From assembly GCA_003993805.1 (NCBI GenBank), contig RSEF01000020.1:7677522-7741521 (forward strand): a stretch of DNA of 64,000 bases, given 5' to 3'. The position numbers were made by a program, and so were the translations under genes. Position 1 is the first letter of the stretch. Each line of letters begins with the position of its first letter. A model generated the notes under the pieces. It made no database searches. It was not told the origin of the DNA and saw nothing but the letters and a program-made list of their open reading frames with translations. The DNA comes from Himantopus leucocephalus. Taxonomy: Eukaryota > Chordata > Aves > Charadriiformes > Recurvirostridae. This document shows, piece after piece, positions 1 to 13,100 of the stretch.

Positions 1-3000
1 ATCGGTTCATCTATTTATTTTAAGTCTAGTAAGTCAGCTGAACTTTAACAAGGATTTGAAGCACTGATGAATACTTAGTATAGTTATGTCTGGGTAGTTT
101 AAACACTGGGATACTACAAACATGTATCTTCTTCCCCTCCTTTTGGGTTCATTTTCTATTTTGAAACTGACGATAAATTTGCCGCTGACTTCTATTTGAA
201 CATTTAACAGCTAAAAAAAAAAAATACACCCCAGAAAAAAGTTTCTTTCAAGTTTTGTTCTATCAAGCAGAAAACCTGAGTTCAGGCACTTCAGACATAC
301 ACACTGATACTGCTGATAAACCTCTGCACCAGCAAACTTCATGTCCAAAGTGTTCCTTTACTCCCTTTTTATAGGGCAGCAGTGAATATAACGGATGATT
401 ATTGTTACAAATGCAATACATGGTATTAATTAGTGTAAAACTTTAAATTTAAAAGCTCTCAGCAGAGTCAAATAAGCAGTGGATGCAAGCTGCTTTTGTG
501 ATTCCTTCTGGAAAAAAAAAACATCTTTATATTATGCTGTTCAAACTTTCTCCTCCTCCAGTATCATTAAAAATAATGCTTCCTAGTATTGTAAGATGTA
601 TGTTAGTCTAACAAAATGGAAACATTTCAGAAATCATTTTGGGTGGTGCTTCCCCACAAACACCTAAATGACCTTACGAGACAGACTAGTCTGTTTTGCT
701 CATTATGAATTTTACATCTCCTTTGATGAGACTTCAATATTGATAATTAGCACTAGCTCATCACATGACAAATTCCAGTTTTCTATGACGACTTGAATCT
801 CTGAAGAACGTTTCTAAATCTCAACAATCCATACATTTGTATCAATTTGGAATCTAGGATGACTTTTAAATTTAAATATAAGACTTGAGCACTGCATATT
901 AAATTAATACTAATTTTCCTAACAAAATTAAAAGCAACACTTCTGAAAAGGAGTGTGACACGTACCTAACTTCCTTTTGTATGTGTAGTTCAAATACTGC
1001 CTGCAACTTTTAAAAGTACTTGTACTTAATAGTTACTTATCAAAGCAAGTTCAAGCTATTTCCCACTTTAGTTATTAAACGAATAAATAGGATTATTTTC
1101 ACTGGGAACACCAAGATGTTAGTGTCATTAATCAGGCTCCATATTTTGGTGTACAGAGTCACTGCCAAGTACAGCCCTAACTCATCCGCAAAATGCTACA
1201 GAAACAAGTTAGGAAGTGGAGAAAGACAAACTAATGGGGTAACAGAGAAAAAGAAATCGCTGCTCTATACAAATGCATGCCACTAGCACCAAATATCCTT
1301 TTCTTTGTTTTGGTTTTTTTTAGATGCAGAACAGGTTGGGAGGAGAAAAGGGGGCTTGGTAGCAGGGTTTAGATGCAAATACTATATGCCCCTATCACCC
1401 AGTACCTCTGTAAGAATGGCCAATTTTCTTCTCGCTATGACTTACAATACTGTCACACGTAACAACCACAAAATCTTGTATCTGACAAGTACAGAGTAAA
1501 CGTATAAAGTAAATCCATGTCTGAGATACGATAAACTGACTGACGGAAAGAGTATTCGAGAGAGTAATTCTGTTAATCATGTTTGGTTTCCTTAATTCCT
1601 AACGAGCCTTGTGCACCAAGGTCACAAATAAGGCTTCGCAGAACATGGCTTCAAGCTCTGGGAGAACGTAGGCGGTATTTTGAAATACTGTATATGTATG
1701 AATCCCGTCTTTAGCCTCCTCTAGGTGACCTTAAGTTAAAACGTTAGACACCTAGATGTCTGAACTAGTCAACTTAAACATCTTTCATAACCATATGTTC
1801 AGAAATACACATTTCTAAGCAGTGAGTCACTTTGTTCTAACATGAGTGTCTAGAACAGATTATGTTTTGTCCACTGAAGGTGTTTTTCTTGACAGACTAG
1901 CTCAGACTTCAAGAGTTCTAACTTTTAGATATCCGAGGTGAGATGACTCTCATGAATTTCCATAATGCTCTAACTTCTCCGTTTTGAAGATCATAAATGA
2001 TTTGTTAAGTAAATAAAATCTTGTAGAATACTCTTAAAGATGAGGCAATAGCAGCTTCTTAGGAAGATTACAGCTCAAACCCATCCAATCAAAAAGCAGG
2101 ACAAATTTTTTCCACGAATACACAAGCAATTTACCTGGGAATTTAGTAATGGCACACAGACCCTATATATTAGTACAACTTACCTTAATAACAGCAACCT
2201 GAAGTTCTTCCTTGCATTTGATATGAGAGCTCTTCATCACACGAACTAGGTTGTTTTCTGTTCATTACTGAAGTCTGGTATATACACGTATTTTTGAACT
2301 AATTTAACAACTTAACTACAGGAATCCAATTTTCTATTGGAATTGGTTAAATCTGTATAACCTTGAGTATGGTAAAACTTAAGGGCCACCCCCCTTAAAA
2401 AAAAGCCCAAACTCGCTGCCTCAAAACCTGTAATTCCTACCTCCTTGAAAAAAAACTGTAGCAATAAGGACATTTTAAGTTATATGATTATATGGATACT
2501 TGCAATTATATAGAGATAGAAAGTGTCATAAAAATTTGACATGTAAAATAAGCCCTTATAGTTTCATTTACATCTTTCCTAATTTTAGTTGTTTAAAACA
2601 CTACTGTTTCTGACAAAAAAAAAAGCTACAGTTTCTTTAGAAGAAGCTTAAAAAAATGCAAGTTTATCAAAATACGTATCTTAAGAGTTCACTATAAAAA
2701 GGGCACAGGGCCCAAGTAACAAAATATGCAGGGAAAAATTTTATCTATTTAAATACTTCATGTGGGTAAATACAATTAAAATACAGTGAGTAAGTCTACT
2801 ATGTGCTATAATAATAAACAGCAGTTCAGGGTAGCTGGTGTTCCCTCAGTGTTTAAAAATTATATCTGAAAAAAACTCAAAGGTAATTTATAAACTTATT
2901 GGTTTCTTTACATATAATGTGTTTAATAACTAGTTTTATTTCTGAAAATAAAATGTAAAATTGGCTAAAGTGTGGTTAAGAAAGCTGTGAGAACTGAATT

Positions 3001-3918
3001 TCTGAATTCATTAATCTTCAAGTGAGTGAACAGTTGACACCAGGTCATGTGTTTTGTAAAAGTGAAATGTAAGGTTTCATTTGAAGTTCCATGATTGCAT
3101 TATAAAACTACTTTGCTGGAGTCAATCAAATAACGTAATTAGCATAAAGACATATTCAGGCCACAAAGCAGTAATTACTTACCTTTATATGAGTTACAAG
3201 GATGCTATTCAAAAACCTGCAAAAATATGCAAGGCAATATCTCTGCCTAATATCCACTTCAGATATGTTCTTGTGTGCGTGGATAATGTGTGAAGTATGA
3301 ACACATAAATAGAGGGGGGGGGAAGAAAAAAAAAGAGTACTGACTCCCCCCAAACTTAAAAGTAAAGAATGGTCCTTAAATTATTTCATGTAAGGAAGAA
3401 AAGCAGCAGGAAGGACTTGGGTATACTTGACAGTTAAAGGCTGTTTGCAGAGTGTAAAGTATCATTGGATACCACGTTGAAGGACTGATTCTCAGCACTA
3501 GCACTGAAAATGCAAGACCTGAGAGACAGGTGCCAAATCTAAATCACAAAATTACAATTCAAATTAGTACAGTCAATTGCTGATTGACGGTACACACTGT
3601 GCAACCTTTTTGTAACACGTAACGCAAATGTATCAATACTCACCTTTTCTAGATTAGAAACAGTTATTGTCTTTACAGGAAATATTTAAAGCTTAATCAT
3701 GTAGTTTTCATCCAGAAATCAGCTGGGTAGATTGACAGGCTCTTAACCACAACAACTGTCATATGATACAAATGAAACTTCTAAAAGTGTCTCCCATTTG
3801 TGTTTATCTCTGTGTGCAAATCTTTGAAGGTGGAGAAAAGTAGTTTGGTGCCATATTAAAAAATAAATAAATAAATCCTAAACTCCCTAGTCTTGCAGGG
3901 CCAAGAATGGATGGGTAT
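1..3918 (-). other. DIDO1: Intron of long-isoform DIDO1 / 3' region of the short isoform
   Basis: AT-rich sequence with scattered A and T runs, including a short AATA repeat near 3860-3878. No open frame resembles the DIDO1 TFIIS-like or SPOC regions, so the next long-isoform exon lies left of position 1. The part next to 3918 would be 3' UTR of the short isoform; I could not fix its polyadenylation site. Confidence 0.7.
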
Positions 3919-4194
3919 TCAAAGAAAATATAAATGATTATTCAGGAATATCCCTATGCGATACATACATTTGAACAACAGTGAAGATGAAATGGCAGCA
4001 GTCCTTTCAGGCTTTACAGCATTGTAATTATGATCGCTTGCCCAGGATGGTGTGCTGTTTTCTGCTGCTGGCTCTTTAGCAATAGGTTGAGTGTTTGCCT
4101 CAGTCTTGGCAGCTGTCAAAACAGTCTTCTTCACATTCATCTCTCTTTTCTCAGGAAATTGTCTCTTTTGGTTTGAAAGAGGCTTAATACCTGT
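3919..4194 (-). CDS. DIDO1: DIDO1 exon with short-isoform terminus and alternative donor
   Basis: The acceptor CATACAG precedes 4194; coding begins TGIKPLSNQKRQ and runs through STPSWASDHNYNAVKPE to SSLLFK. At 3969/3968 the sequence AAAT|GTATGT is a good donor, and its phase (a single T left over) fits the human long isoform, where Ser follows Lys. If the donor is not used the frame continues for 16 codons (CMYRIGIFLNNHLYFL) to a stop at 3921-3919. That matches the known arrangement in which the short DIDO1 isoform ends by reading into the intron. Both outcomes are probably real. Confidence 0.88.
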   Translation of the reverse strand, partial: TGIKPLSNQKRQFPEKREMNVKKTVLTAAKTEANTQPIAKEPAAENSTPSWASDHNYNAVKPERTAAISSSLLFKCMYRIGIFLNNHLYFL

Positions 4195-7100
4195 CTGTAT
4201 GATTAAAAGAAGCTTAATTACTAACGATCATAAAATATATTATATTTTACAATCAAGTAGAGCTATGGGCACATACATGTACACAAACTTCTTTTATAGT
4301 AAGCTCCTGTAAATACACTTGAAATGATGCAATTTCACATTCAAGTCTATAAAGCAAAGGTAACACACACTGTAACTTCAGGAAAAGAGAATGGTGACCA
4401 GCGCAAAACAACAGTATTTGTCATCAAGTTGTGGGGTTTTTGCTTCTTTGTTTCAAAAACTACCACCTGTTTTACAGTGGTTTCAAAAGGGAAAGAAGGT
4501 AGCTTTGATTTCATCTTTTTGCTTTCGAAAGCATACATATAATGCAGACACAGTAGTTCACAATTCACAGTAATTCCAAATTACTGCCCAAAACCCAGTA
4601 ACTTGGAGTTAAAAGAGGTAAAATTAATTTGGAATGAAATTAAAAAATGCGTACTGCTTATATATATGTTTTTGGGTTTTTCTTAAGGAAAATCTATTTG
4701 GAATTTTATTATCCTTAAGTGCGCTGCCATCTAGAAGGCCCTTTCAAGGAACTATTGCAATCTAGGGGCTATTATTAAGATTTTTAAAAAGCGACAGGAA
4801 AGCATTTTCTTGTCAGAAAAATTAAGCAATCCTTTTACCACAGAAAAAGGAAGAGAACAAAGAAGAAAAGTTCCGCTTCAATGTAGGACTTGGCAGTTTT
4901 ATTTGTCTCAAAAAAGAGAGCACAGACATAAACCACTGTACTTCAGGACAACCGTTCTGAATCCTGAACGTGAGCTTACCTGCGGTTGAGATTTTGGCAT
5001 GCCAGGTTTTTCAGATTTTGGTTTGATCTTCTCTTTAGGTTTTGGTTTTGCATCTTTGCCAGAACTTAAAAACTTCATGGTGGCTGCAGCATGTTTGAGA
5101 ATGCAGTCATTGCTGCAGTACACAGAATCGGGCTGAGCCAAATTAAAACAGCCAGGACCAATGCACTTTGATGCACCAGGAGCTTCAATTACCTACAGAT
5201 TGAAATGGAGTGAGTTCAAACTTCAAAGCGGAAACAACAGAAACATACCTCTGTAACATGAAGAAGTGCTTACATACCGTATGTGCAGACCACAGCTATG
5301 ACCGTTAGTGACCTGCACAACTGCCAGCGTGAAAACAACTTTCATTCATAATATAACAGAAACAACCCATACAAATGTAAGAATTTCACTCTTGTAACAC
5401 ACGATTTTCAGCACATGTTGTATGTTCAAGTGGTTGGTTTGCTAGCAGTGAACTAAGGGAGGCTGGTTTCCTAAATTTTCGGATCCTGTAAGGACACAAA
5501 TGCTTTTTTCTGATCCTCTACATCACGTGAGAAATCTCCTTAATAATGCAGAACTCGTTTCTCAAGAGCAAGGTTTCTAAAACACATTTTAGTTATGTAT
5601 CACCATCAGCAGCTGTCCTCAGCCATGCATATATGCAAGAGGAAGCACTCAGCTGTTCAGCTGTACAGGTAATTCTTGCTCTAGAGGCTTACTAATTATA
5701 ATTTTAGAAGTCTCCAACTTACATCACCATAATCATTCTCCTAGATAATTTTGCCATAGCCCAATACTTCTTACACATGGAGAAGTCTGCATATGCAGTC
5801 TGTATTTTCCTCTACTTCACATTTACTCTCCATTTATATCAGTTATATACTATGCACTTCCTCTTCAAATGTTAAGGTTTAGAAAATGGTACATTCCTTG
5901 AAAACATTAAGTCAAAGTCTAGAAATACTGGAAAGCTCTTTAGGCTCCAACATATCACCTGTAGGTATTACGCCTTTAGTCTCCCTCTTGTAGGTTACTC
6001 CTAGAAGTGTTATACAACTGACCTGATACTCAGAACTACTGTACCTCTAGACAGCCTATCAATAAACTGCAATTTTTAATTACCAAAACTTTTTTGAGGC
6101 ATATTTCTAGAAAACAAGTTATTTGCATAGCGTGGCTTATTTTTCCCCAAAGTCAGTAAGACAGCATCATCTGCTGCAGTCTGATAAAACCTGGGTTTGT
6201 GAAGTCTCCCATAAAAATTAAGTTTATTCTTTAGAATGCTTTTCCATGATGTACACACTTAACTGTGAAGTACATGAAAGAACTATCAATTCATGTTCTC
6301 TAAGAAGCACCTCAAACTTCAGACTGAGCTGTCATTTCTAATTAAGGGCATTTACTTAGATGATGACAAAGGTTTCAGTGTTGATGTCTCTACTAATACA
6401 ATGTCTAAGAGTTTTAATCGCAAAACAAAACTCTACAGCTATAGGTGCTTATGGACAGCAACAAAAGAGAGTCTTAAAAGTGCTTAGAATACTGGTGTAA
6501 GAGAACAGATAAACTGAACAATGAGACAGTTCAGTCACTGTAACACAGAGCAATTTCAGCACATCAACATAGGAAATAGCAGTGATCTTTTTGCCTAGAA
6601 TGGGCAGGGAATTCTGGAGCGAGAGAGTGGTGCTTGTTTATACAAGCCACAGAGGGATTTTAACTGAGGTATGAGGGACAGCAGGGGCTCAAACACGGAC
6701 AGACTTGACTGTTCAGCTCTCTCAAAACGTGGTAGTACCTGGCAAACACAAGTAGGGCAGTTCCATTCCATTTCCAAATGCCAAAAGAATACCTAAAGTA
6801 TAAGCAGTTCTTCCATAAAAGGTAATGAGTTACTGATAATTATGTTTCTCTTTCACTAGAGGAGAGATGCCTAACACGTTCAAGGAACTTGTTAGCGTGC
6901 TAATATCTAAGAGTAATTGGTGGTACTCAGAAGCAGAACTTAAAATTAATACCAACACTGTCAGTGAAATGCAGACCAATGCAAAAGAACTGGACTCTCA
7001 AAAACATTTTTGTGTAAAAAAGTACAAGTGTATTTGAAACTGTATTAGAAACAGTATTTTTCTCAAAAATGTTTTCAACACATTTATCTTAAAATAGTAA

Positions 7101-9714
7101 ATATTTATATATTAAGCTCAAACTGTTCTGCCCTATACATTAAGCTCACTATGCTGATACGGATAACTCTACTATTTAAATTGACTAGAAGTGGGGAGTG
7201 TTCCATAACTGTTTTGTAGAAAATGTACTACAACAGAAAGATTCCTCCAGAGAGATGCTTATACTCAAAATAGTAATACTTATTCTAGGGATGATTTCAA
7301 AGTTTAAAGATTAGGTGTGAGAGAACAAATTCATACAGAAAAAATATGAACAGCTTTACCATTCAAAGAGCAAATACACTAAACATGCTCTTTGAGGCAT
7401 AGTAAGAAGAACAGGAAAATAGTCAAGATCTTGGCATCACAACAGTAGCTTGGGCAGTACAAAGACAACCACTATAGCATAAAGTTTTTTAATTTGTGTA
7501 CAATTGAGCTGAAGCAGCTTCTTTGCCTGTATTTTGAATTGGGCATGGAACTTGCTATTACAAAATTTAAACTTCTATTTTATGCCAGAATTTGCAATAA
7601 TTAGAAATACAGGTTTTAATGTTAAAAAAGACAGTACAAAACAATTCTCTATGTACTAATAACTTGAAGAAACATCAGGACAAAAATCAGAACTTCAAAG
7701 ACTAGTTGGAAGTACACAGGAAGTACAACTGCAATTAACTCCAGCACAGACACTTGTCAATGTTAAGTAAAAAGTCTCACTATCATTAAAAACTCCCAGA
7801 ATTGTTTGATTTCAATGTTAGTATAAAGTCGTTCAGAATTCTGATATTTCTATTAAAAGAACACCTTATTATTTGACTTCCATAACAGTATTTAAACAGG
7901 GCAGAATAGCACAGAGCATGTAGCGTGGCATTTCCTTAGACCTACATAAAACTTTTAAATCCCCCACTTCAGAAAAACACTTAGTTTTAGTTCCTGTATT
8001 GATAGAACAATGGATAAACTTCTGCTAAACAGTAATATTTATCAGGCTGTTCAGCTTCATATTTAGCTTTAAAAAACCAAGTCAGATTTACAGCCGTACA
8101 AGTAAGCTACTGTCTCAATGTACTCAGTGAAATACAAAGAATAAGAAACAATTCAAATACTTACAGGTTGAAATATCTTTAGTTTCTTCTTCCCACTTGG
8201 ATTTGCAGCTTTTTCAATCCTGCCCTTGATTCCTTGGTCCTCAACAGATTTTTGTTCAATTGTTCCTATGCTTGTGAACTCTGTGCCATCCACATTTACT
8301 TGCCCCGCTTTAGCTTCCTGCTGGTCTATTTCTGAAACAGGCTCATCCTGTCCCTGTAGAATGGTGCAGTTTGGACAGATATAGTCCTCACCATTCCTTT
8401 CCAACAATCGCCCTCGAGCCTCAGAAATACCCACGCAGTCACCATGAAACCATTCCTCACATCTATCACAACAAATCATAAACCTGAAAAAAAAGCAACA
8501 AAGGAACAGTAAAACATTGTGAAATGAAAAGATGGTTAATGCTCAACAGATATTTCAAGCAGATCTTAACTATCCCGATAAAGTACCAGTATACTGTTCT
8601 GCCTCCCTGTTCATTTCTGTGTTCATTTGCTTATCCTCTCTTTTACGTATTTGTTATAAACTCCCTCCAAAACTTCAAACCAATCCAACAGCTCATTCAC
8701 ATATACTCAAAAAGTAAGCATTAGCATTTGGTTTACTTCTTCATCACAGAAAAATTCCAACTACTTGTGTTGCATTTGTAGTTGAAACCTTTGCCTACCT
8801 GTTGTTATGAGGCTGACGACAAATACAATACAGTGCATTCGGGTCATAAATCTCAGACTCGGGTTTGCTTTTGGGTAGTTCTTCAGGTTCTTCATCTGTG
8901 ATCCCTTTTGCGCCAAGGGCAGGCTTTACCTCCTTCTGAACCTGAAGATCTTCAGTGTCTTCCTCAGACACAACCACTTGGCTTGCAATCTCAGTGCTGT
9001 CTACAGTCTCAGGCTCTTGTTTGACAGACAACTCGGGCTCAACTTGCTTTTCAGACTGGACATCCCCTGTTTCTGTAGGATCTTGTTCTGAATTTCTTTT
9101 CCTCAGGCGGACCTGTATATCCTTCAATGTCAGCTGCACAGGTTTCTGTTCAACACGTTTCTTTCTCAGTCGATTCTGCAGCTCCTTTAGTGTCAACCCA
9201 TCACTATCACTATCAGAAGTATCATCTTCCTCTTCCTCCTCTTCCTCTTCCTCCTCCTCTTCCTCCTCTTCTTTTGTGCGTCTGCTTTTAGAACCTTTCT
9301 GATCCTTGCTACTCCTAGTACCAATCCTCCGAGTTGCAGGTTTTATATCTGGAGTGCTCTCAACACTATCTTCTGAAGCAGTTTCAGCATCTGTAGCTGG
9401 ACAGGATGCCGGTTCACTGGAATCTTCCAGAGCAGTAGGAACACTCCTCCTTCCCCTGCGTCTTACTGTTGTAAGAAATTCTTCCACTCTTTCCGTTCGC
9501 TTTGGTTGCCGTCCACTCCGCCTGAGGTTTAAGCTTTGTTGCTGCTGTTGTGGCTGTTGGTCACTAGAGTCCACATCAATATCTCCTGCACCTTCTCGCT
9601 TAGCAATCGTAGTCCTTCGAAACCCCCAGGTTTTCCTGAACTCTTTACTTGTAGGCTTGATAGTTTTTTGCTCCTCCTCATTGCTTTGCTCACCTTTATC
9701 ATCCAAAACTGATG
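3919..9714 (-). CDS. DIDO1: DIDO1 core N-terminal region with PHD finger (four coding exons)
   Basis: Death-inducer obliterator 1, a nuclear chromatin-binding and transcription-associated protein. Exons 9714-8799, 8483-8165, 5192-4980 and 4194-3969 join in phase (2, 1, 0, 0) with GT/AG borders. The product follows human DIDO1 closely: the block IKPTSKEFRKTWGFRRTTIA, the basic stretch RRSGRQPKRTER (likely nuclear localisation), an acidic run and DTSDSDSDGLTLKELQNRLR. Next comes a PHD finger starting CICRQPHNNRFMICCDRC and ending YICPNC, with the Cys4-His-Cys3 zinc ligands visible. After it come QPDSVYCSNDCILKHAAA and STPSWASDHNYNAVKPE. The TFIIS-like and SPOC regions of the long isoforms are not in the window and must lie left of position 1. 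Human DIDO1 is annotated to start at the residue aligning with Leu of VLDDKG here, so the true start must be further upstream. Identity is recognised from memory of the human protein. Confidence 0.95.
4980..5192 (-). CDS. DIDO1: DIDO1 exon following the PHD-finger exon
   Basis: Acceptor CTGTAG before 5192, donor CAG|GTAAGC after 4980; 213 nt, phase 0 at both ends. It encodes VIEAPGASKCIGPGC, QPDSVYCSNDCILKHAAATM and a Lys/Pro-rich tail ending KSQPQ. The Cys-rich segment is well conserved with human DIDO1. Confidence 0.93.
5193..8164 (-). other. DIDO1: DIDO1 intron
   Basis: Intron of about 3 kb between the PHD-finger exon and the next one, bounded by GTAAGT at 8164 and CTGTAG at 5193. AT-rich; no further exon, RNA gene or repeat family recognised. 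Confidence 0.85.
8165..8483 (-). CDS. DIDO1: DIDO1 exon: second half of the PHD finger
   Basis: Acceptor TTTTTTTTCAG before 8483, donor CCT|GTAAGT after 8165; 319 nt. It begins by completing an Arg codon, then FMICCDRCEEWFHGDCVGIS and YICPNC, the His and the last Cys ligands of the PHD zinc finger. It ends in GRIEKAANPSGKKKLKIFQP. The PHD finger binds histone H3 tails in the mammalian protein. Confidence 0.95.
8799..9714 (-). CDS. DIDO1: DIDO1 large exon: basic, acidic and SUMO-like stretches, first half of PHD
   Basis: Acceptor TGTTTTTAG before 9714, donor AACAG|GTAGGC after 8799; 916 nt. It encodes ASVLDDKGEQSNEEE, the conserved TSKEFRKTWGFRR, a QQPQQQQQ run, RRSGRQPKRTER, a run of about 16 Glu, the repeat-like pairs LTLKELQNRLRKKR / LTLKDIQVRLRKR, VKQEPE, and ends in YDPNALYCICRQPHNNR. 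The Met that starts human DIDO1 is a Leu codon (TTG) here. Confidence 0.95.
9220..9272 (-). repeat. GAG/GAA trinucleotide run encoding poly-Glu in DIDO1
   Basis: An almost pure run of cct/ctt triplets on the plus strand reads as about 16 consecutive Glu codons. The mammalian protein is much less acidic at this point, so the run is a likely site of length polymorphism. Confidence 0.85.
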
Positions 9715-10024
9715 CTAAAAACAAGGGAAGAGTTATTAAAAAGGTGAAGGAAGATGTATTTTCATAAGGTTTGTTTTTCAACATAGTATTATTTTCTTTG
9801 TGATAACAGATACAGAGAGATATATGTATCTCCACCTCATTTTATGACTCTGAAAACAGATTAAATACTTTCTTGTGAATGTAATAGCACAGCAGTAGCC
9901 ATCAAGTAGGTCACTGAACACTGTGCCAACATAATCCAGCTGTTATAAAACTCTTTTGTTAGCCACACACACGGAGGACAAAAAAAGCATATTTTCTGCC
10001 CAATTCAAAAGGAAGAAATCTTAC

Positions 10025-10135
10025 CAGGAGAACTATTTTCCATGTTGTCAGTATTAGATTCAGATTCTAATGGCACTGGCTGTGAACTTACAGCTTGTTC
10101 CATAGTACGGACACCACAGTCCCCACCCTGAAACG
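10025..10135 (-). CDS. DIDO1: Upstream DIDO1 exon containing alternative start MEQAVSSQ
   Basis: Acceptor CTCTTCAG before 10135, donor CCTG|GTAAGA after 10025; 111 nt. It joins in phase to 9714 (G|CA = Ala). It contains an in-frame ATG at 10103 with the context ACTATGG; starting there would add 26 residues before the DIDO1 exon. The frame is also open upstream of this ATG and in phase with the exon at 12344. This is the best supported of the upstream exons. Confidence 0.8.
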
Positions 10136-13100
10136 CTGAAGAGAAACATAAGGTTCAAAACTCAGATTCAAAAATATTCATAGCCAAAGTAATTATTAAA
10201 TATTCTGATGTAATCTCAATATGTTATTGTAACAAATACTTAATTTGAATTTCAAGCCACTAATAGTCACTGCATACCAACAAAAAGTTCAGTGAATTCC
10301 TTCAAAGACAGAGTACTAAATTAAGTGTATGTGTTTGGACACTATACTGACGTATCTTATGAAATAGTCTTAGGTTTTCTGATTATTTTTCAAGAAAAAT
10401 CCTTCCCTAGGGTTTGTCTGGGGAAAAACCTCTAGCAGTTCCACTCCTTACATGCACACAGAAGCCATGCATGCACGAGTGTGAGACATCACGGAGCAAA
10501 ACAAGGTGTGATCCAAACAGGCAGTACAGAGACAGTTACTGTTTTAAAGGGGAGGGTGGTATTCGATATCACTAACATTTCCTGGTAGAAAGGACTGCTG
10601 ATTACCTGCAGCAGGATAAGAAACAAGGTAGAAACAAGAGCCAGTTTAAAGAAATTCAAAGCTACCGCTGTTTAGATAATACAGGGTTAGTCAATGAATA
10701 ATGAAGTTTTGGATTTTAAACAAATGTAAAGCCAGAGAAGTATCCCAGTCTCCCTTATTAAAATAAACTAGGTCTTTATCTTGTCTATTAAACAGTTTAG
10801 CTTCTATTTTTAAGTAGTTTCAGAAACACTGGTGGGTATTCAGGATAAAGTAACATGCTTTCCCTTTGTTACGTCTCTAACAAGGTTTACTGGATAGAAG
10901 AAATTATACAGAAAAGAACAAAATAAAAGTCTTCTCAAACATCTCTCTATGTTTGAGGAAAAAAAAAAAACAATCTGCATTCGATGAAACGAGAAAGACT
11001 GCTCCTTGACATGGTTATTTACAAAAAGATTTTCAGCCTGTATGATCTACAACAATTACCAAAAAACCCCCACAAACTAGCAAAGAACCTCCAACTACCA
11101 TGGATGGAGCCATAGGAAAAAAAGAAAGAAAGAAAGAAAAAAAAAAAACTGTGCTGACAACCAGGAACCCCTTTTTCTCAAAAAGTAATTTCCAGCATAC
11201 TAGGAGACTCTCTTATTTGAGAAGACAGAAGCAAATAACAGAAATAAGAAAAAAATCTGCGACTGCATTTTGAGCAATTCAGGAATAACCTGGTTTGAAC
11301 AAGTATTAAAGTTGGTATTACATCATGGTGCAATGTTTTAAATGAGTTGCACGCCACGTAAATGCTCTCCTAAGTGAATGCAGAAATTATGTTTTGCAGT
11401 CATTGCAACTACATTGCTCATATGAAACTGTAATATGCAGCAGTAAGTATATTTCAATGAATTGGGTAAACAGAAGCAGTGTTTTAAGAACAACAACAAG
11501 AAACTCAACTCTCCCACAAAAATGTTTCTGGAGTAGTTATATGTGAATTCCTGGCTCAAGAATTGTACAGGTAAGCCAAAAGTGAACATTAACAGAATTC
11601 CTAAATAACGGTACATGCTGAAAGAATCAAAAGATGTTTCTAACAGCTGTAAATATTACAGCTACAAGTTTTCATAGGCACCCTTCAGTAAGCTTTTCCC
11701 AGTCTTGCAGTGTACACTGGTGATAAACACCTCCTTATTTCATATAGTGCATCAGTTGCATTACTGTTCTGCCTTATCAAACACGATTGCTCTATAGAGC
11801 AACTCCTCTGCTTTCTTATATTACATTTACCAATGTTAAAACAGAAATGCAACTGTCAATGCTATGGGAACAAACATCCATGCAGATATGTTAAAAAATT
11901 AACACTGAAGCTGTAACTTAAAGAGTCATTTCCCTGAGATACTATAAATGTACCAGTAAAAGCACCAGACTCCAGAATATCAATTTAAATAGTAACGGAT
12001 TTAACATTACAGCCAGATTAAAAAGTGAATTTTAAGCCTGTACTACCCAGGTAAAAAGCCAAAATGGCTTTAATTCAATATGAAATTCCATTAAGTTCCC
12101 CCACAAAAAAATCACTAACCAAAACTTTTTAAAAAAAAATTTTAAAAACAACATCAAAATTATATTCACACCAGAAAAAGGCTGCAATAGAAGGGAAGAA
12201 ATCAAAACAAATTTTACATCTTTGTTTACCTTGGAAGATGAAGTTAAAAGCTACAGGCAGAGGTAATCCAAATTCTGAGATTTAAATTCCAGAAAAAACG
12301 GAAAGAAATAAGAAGTCTCGTCAATGTCCTCTATATGCTTTACCTGACACAGCATTAGAGGTTCGGAAGGTTTCTCCCTGTAGAGCTGAACGAAAAGGAG
12401 AGCCAGAAGAGGGCAGCAAAGGATCAGAGTCATTCAGCATTATCCTTCCAGCACATACTGAATTTCCTGATTCAGAAGCGCCAGACTGAGTCTCAGAGTT
12501 GTCAGCAGGACCAAATACTATCAATCCTCCTTTTCCTGCTGGCTCCTGGAGAGGGAGGGGAAAAAAAAGAAGACAAAATAAGGCACTGATATATTTATGA
12601 ACTTGTCTTACTATTGTTTACATAAATTTGGAATTGTTTTGCCTCTATTACATTATAAAGCAAATTCTGTTATTTTGCCTTTTTGACAGGTTTCTGCTTT
12701 AGAAAGACACTGAAACTGGAAAGAAAAGTCATAGTAAAACTATGCCACCTCCACCGCTTACCAACAGGTGAGACCTTTGAAATAAATACAAAAAAATGGT
12801 TGTACTCTTATCAATTCATTTATATCCCATGAAGACTTCCAAGAACAGTGACAAACTGTAATCAACAAGTCTATTCCACTTTCAGTATTTAAAAGCATTC
12901 TTAGAGTGAAATTTAACAATCGCATATTGTACAATGAAAACACAGAAATACTTTTAAAATCCATCAGCATGCCCAAGTTTATAGTAGGGAATTACCAGTT
13001 TGTACAACTAAATTTCATCACAGAAGACATCTGCTGCTTTGAGGATTTAAATCCAAGTGGCTACTCAGTGGTTTGGCAAGGTACGATAATAAAAATTTAT

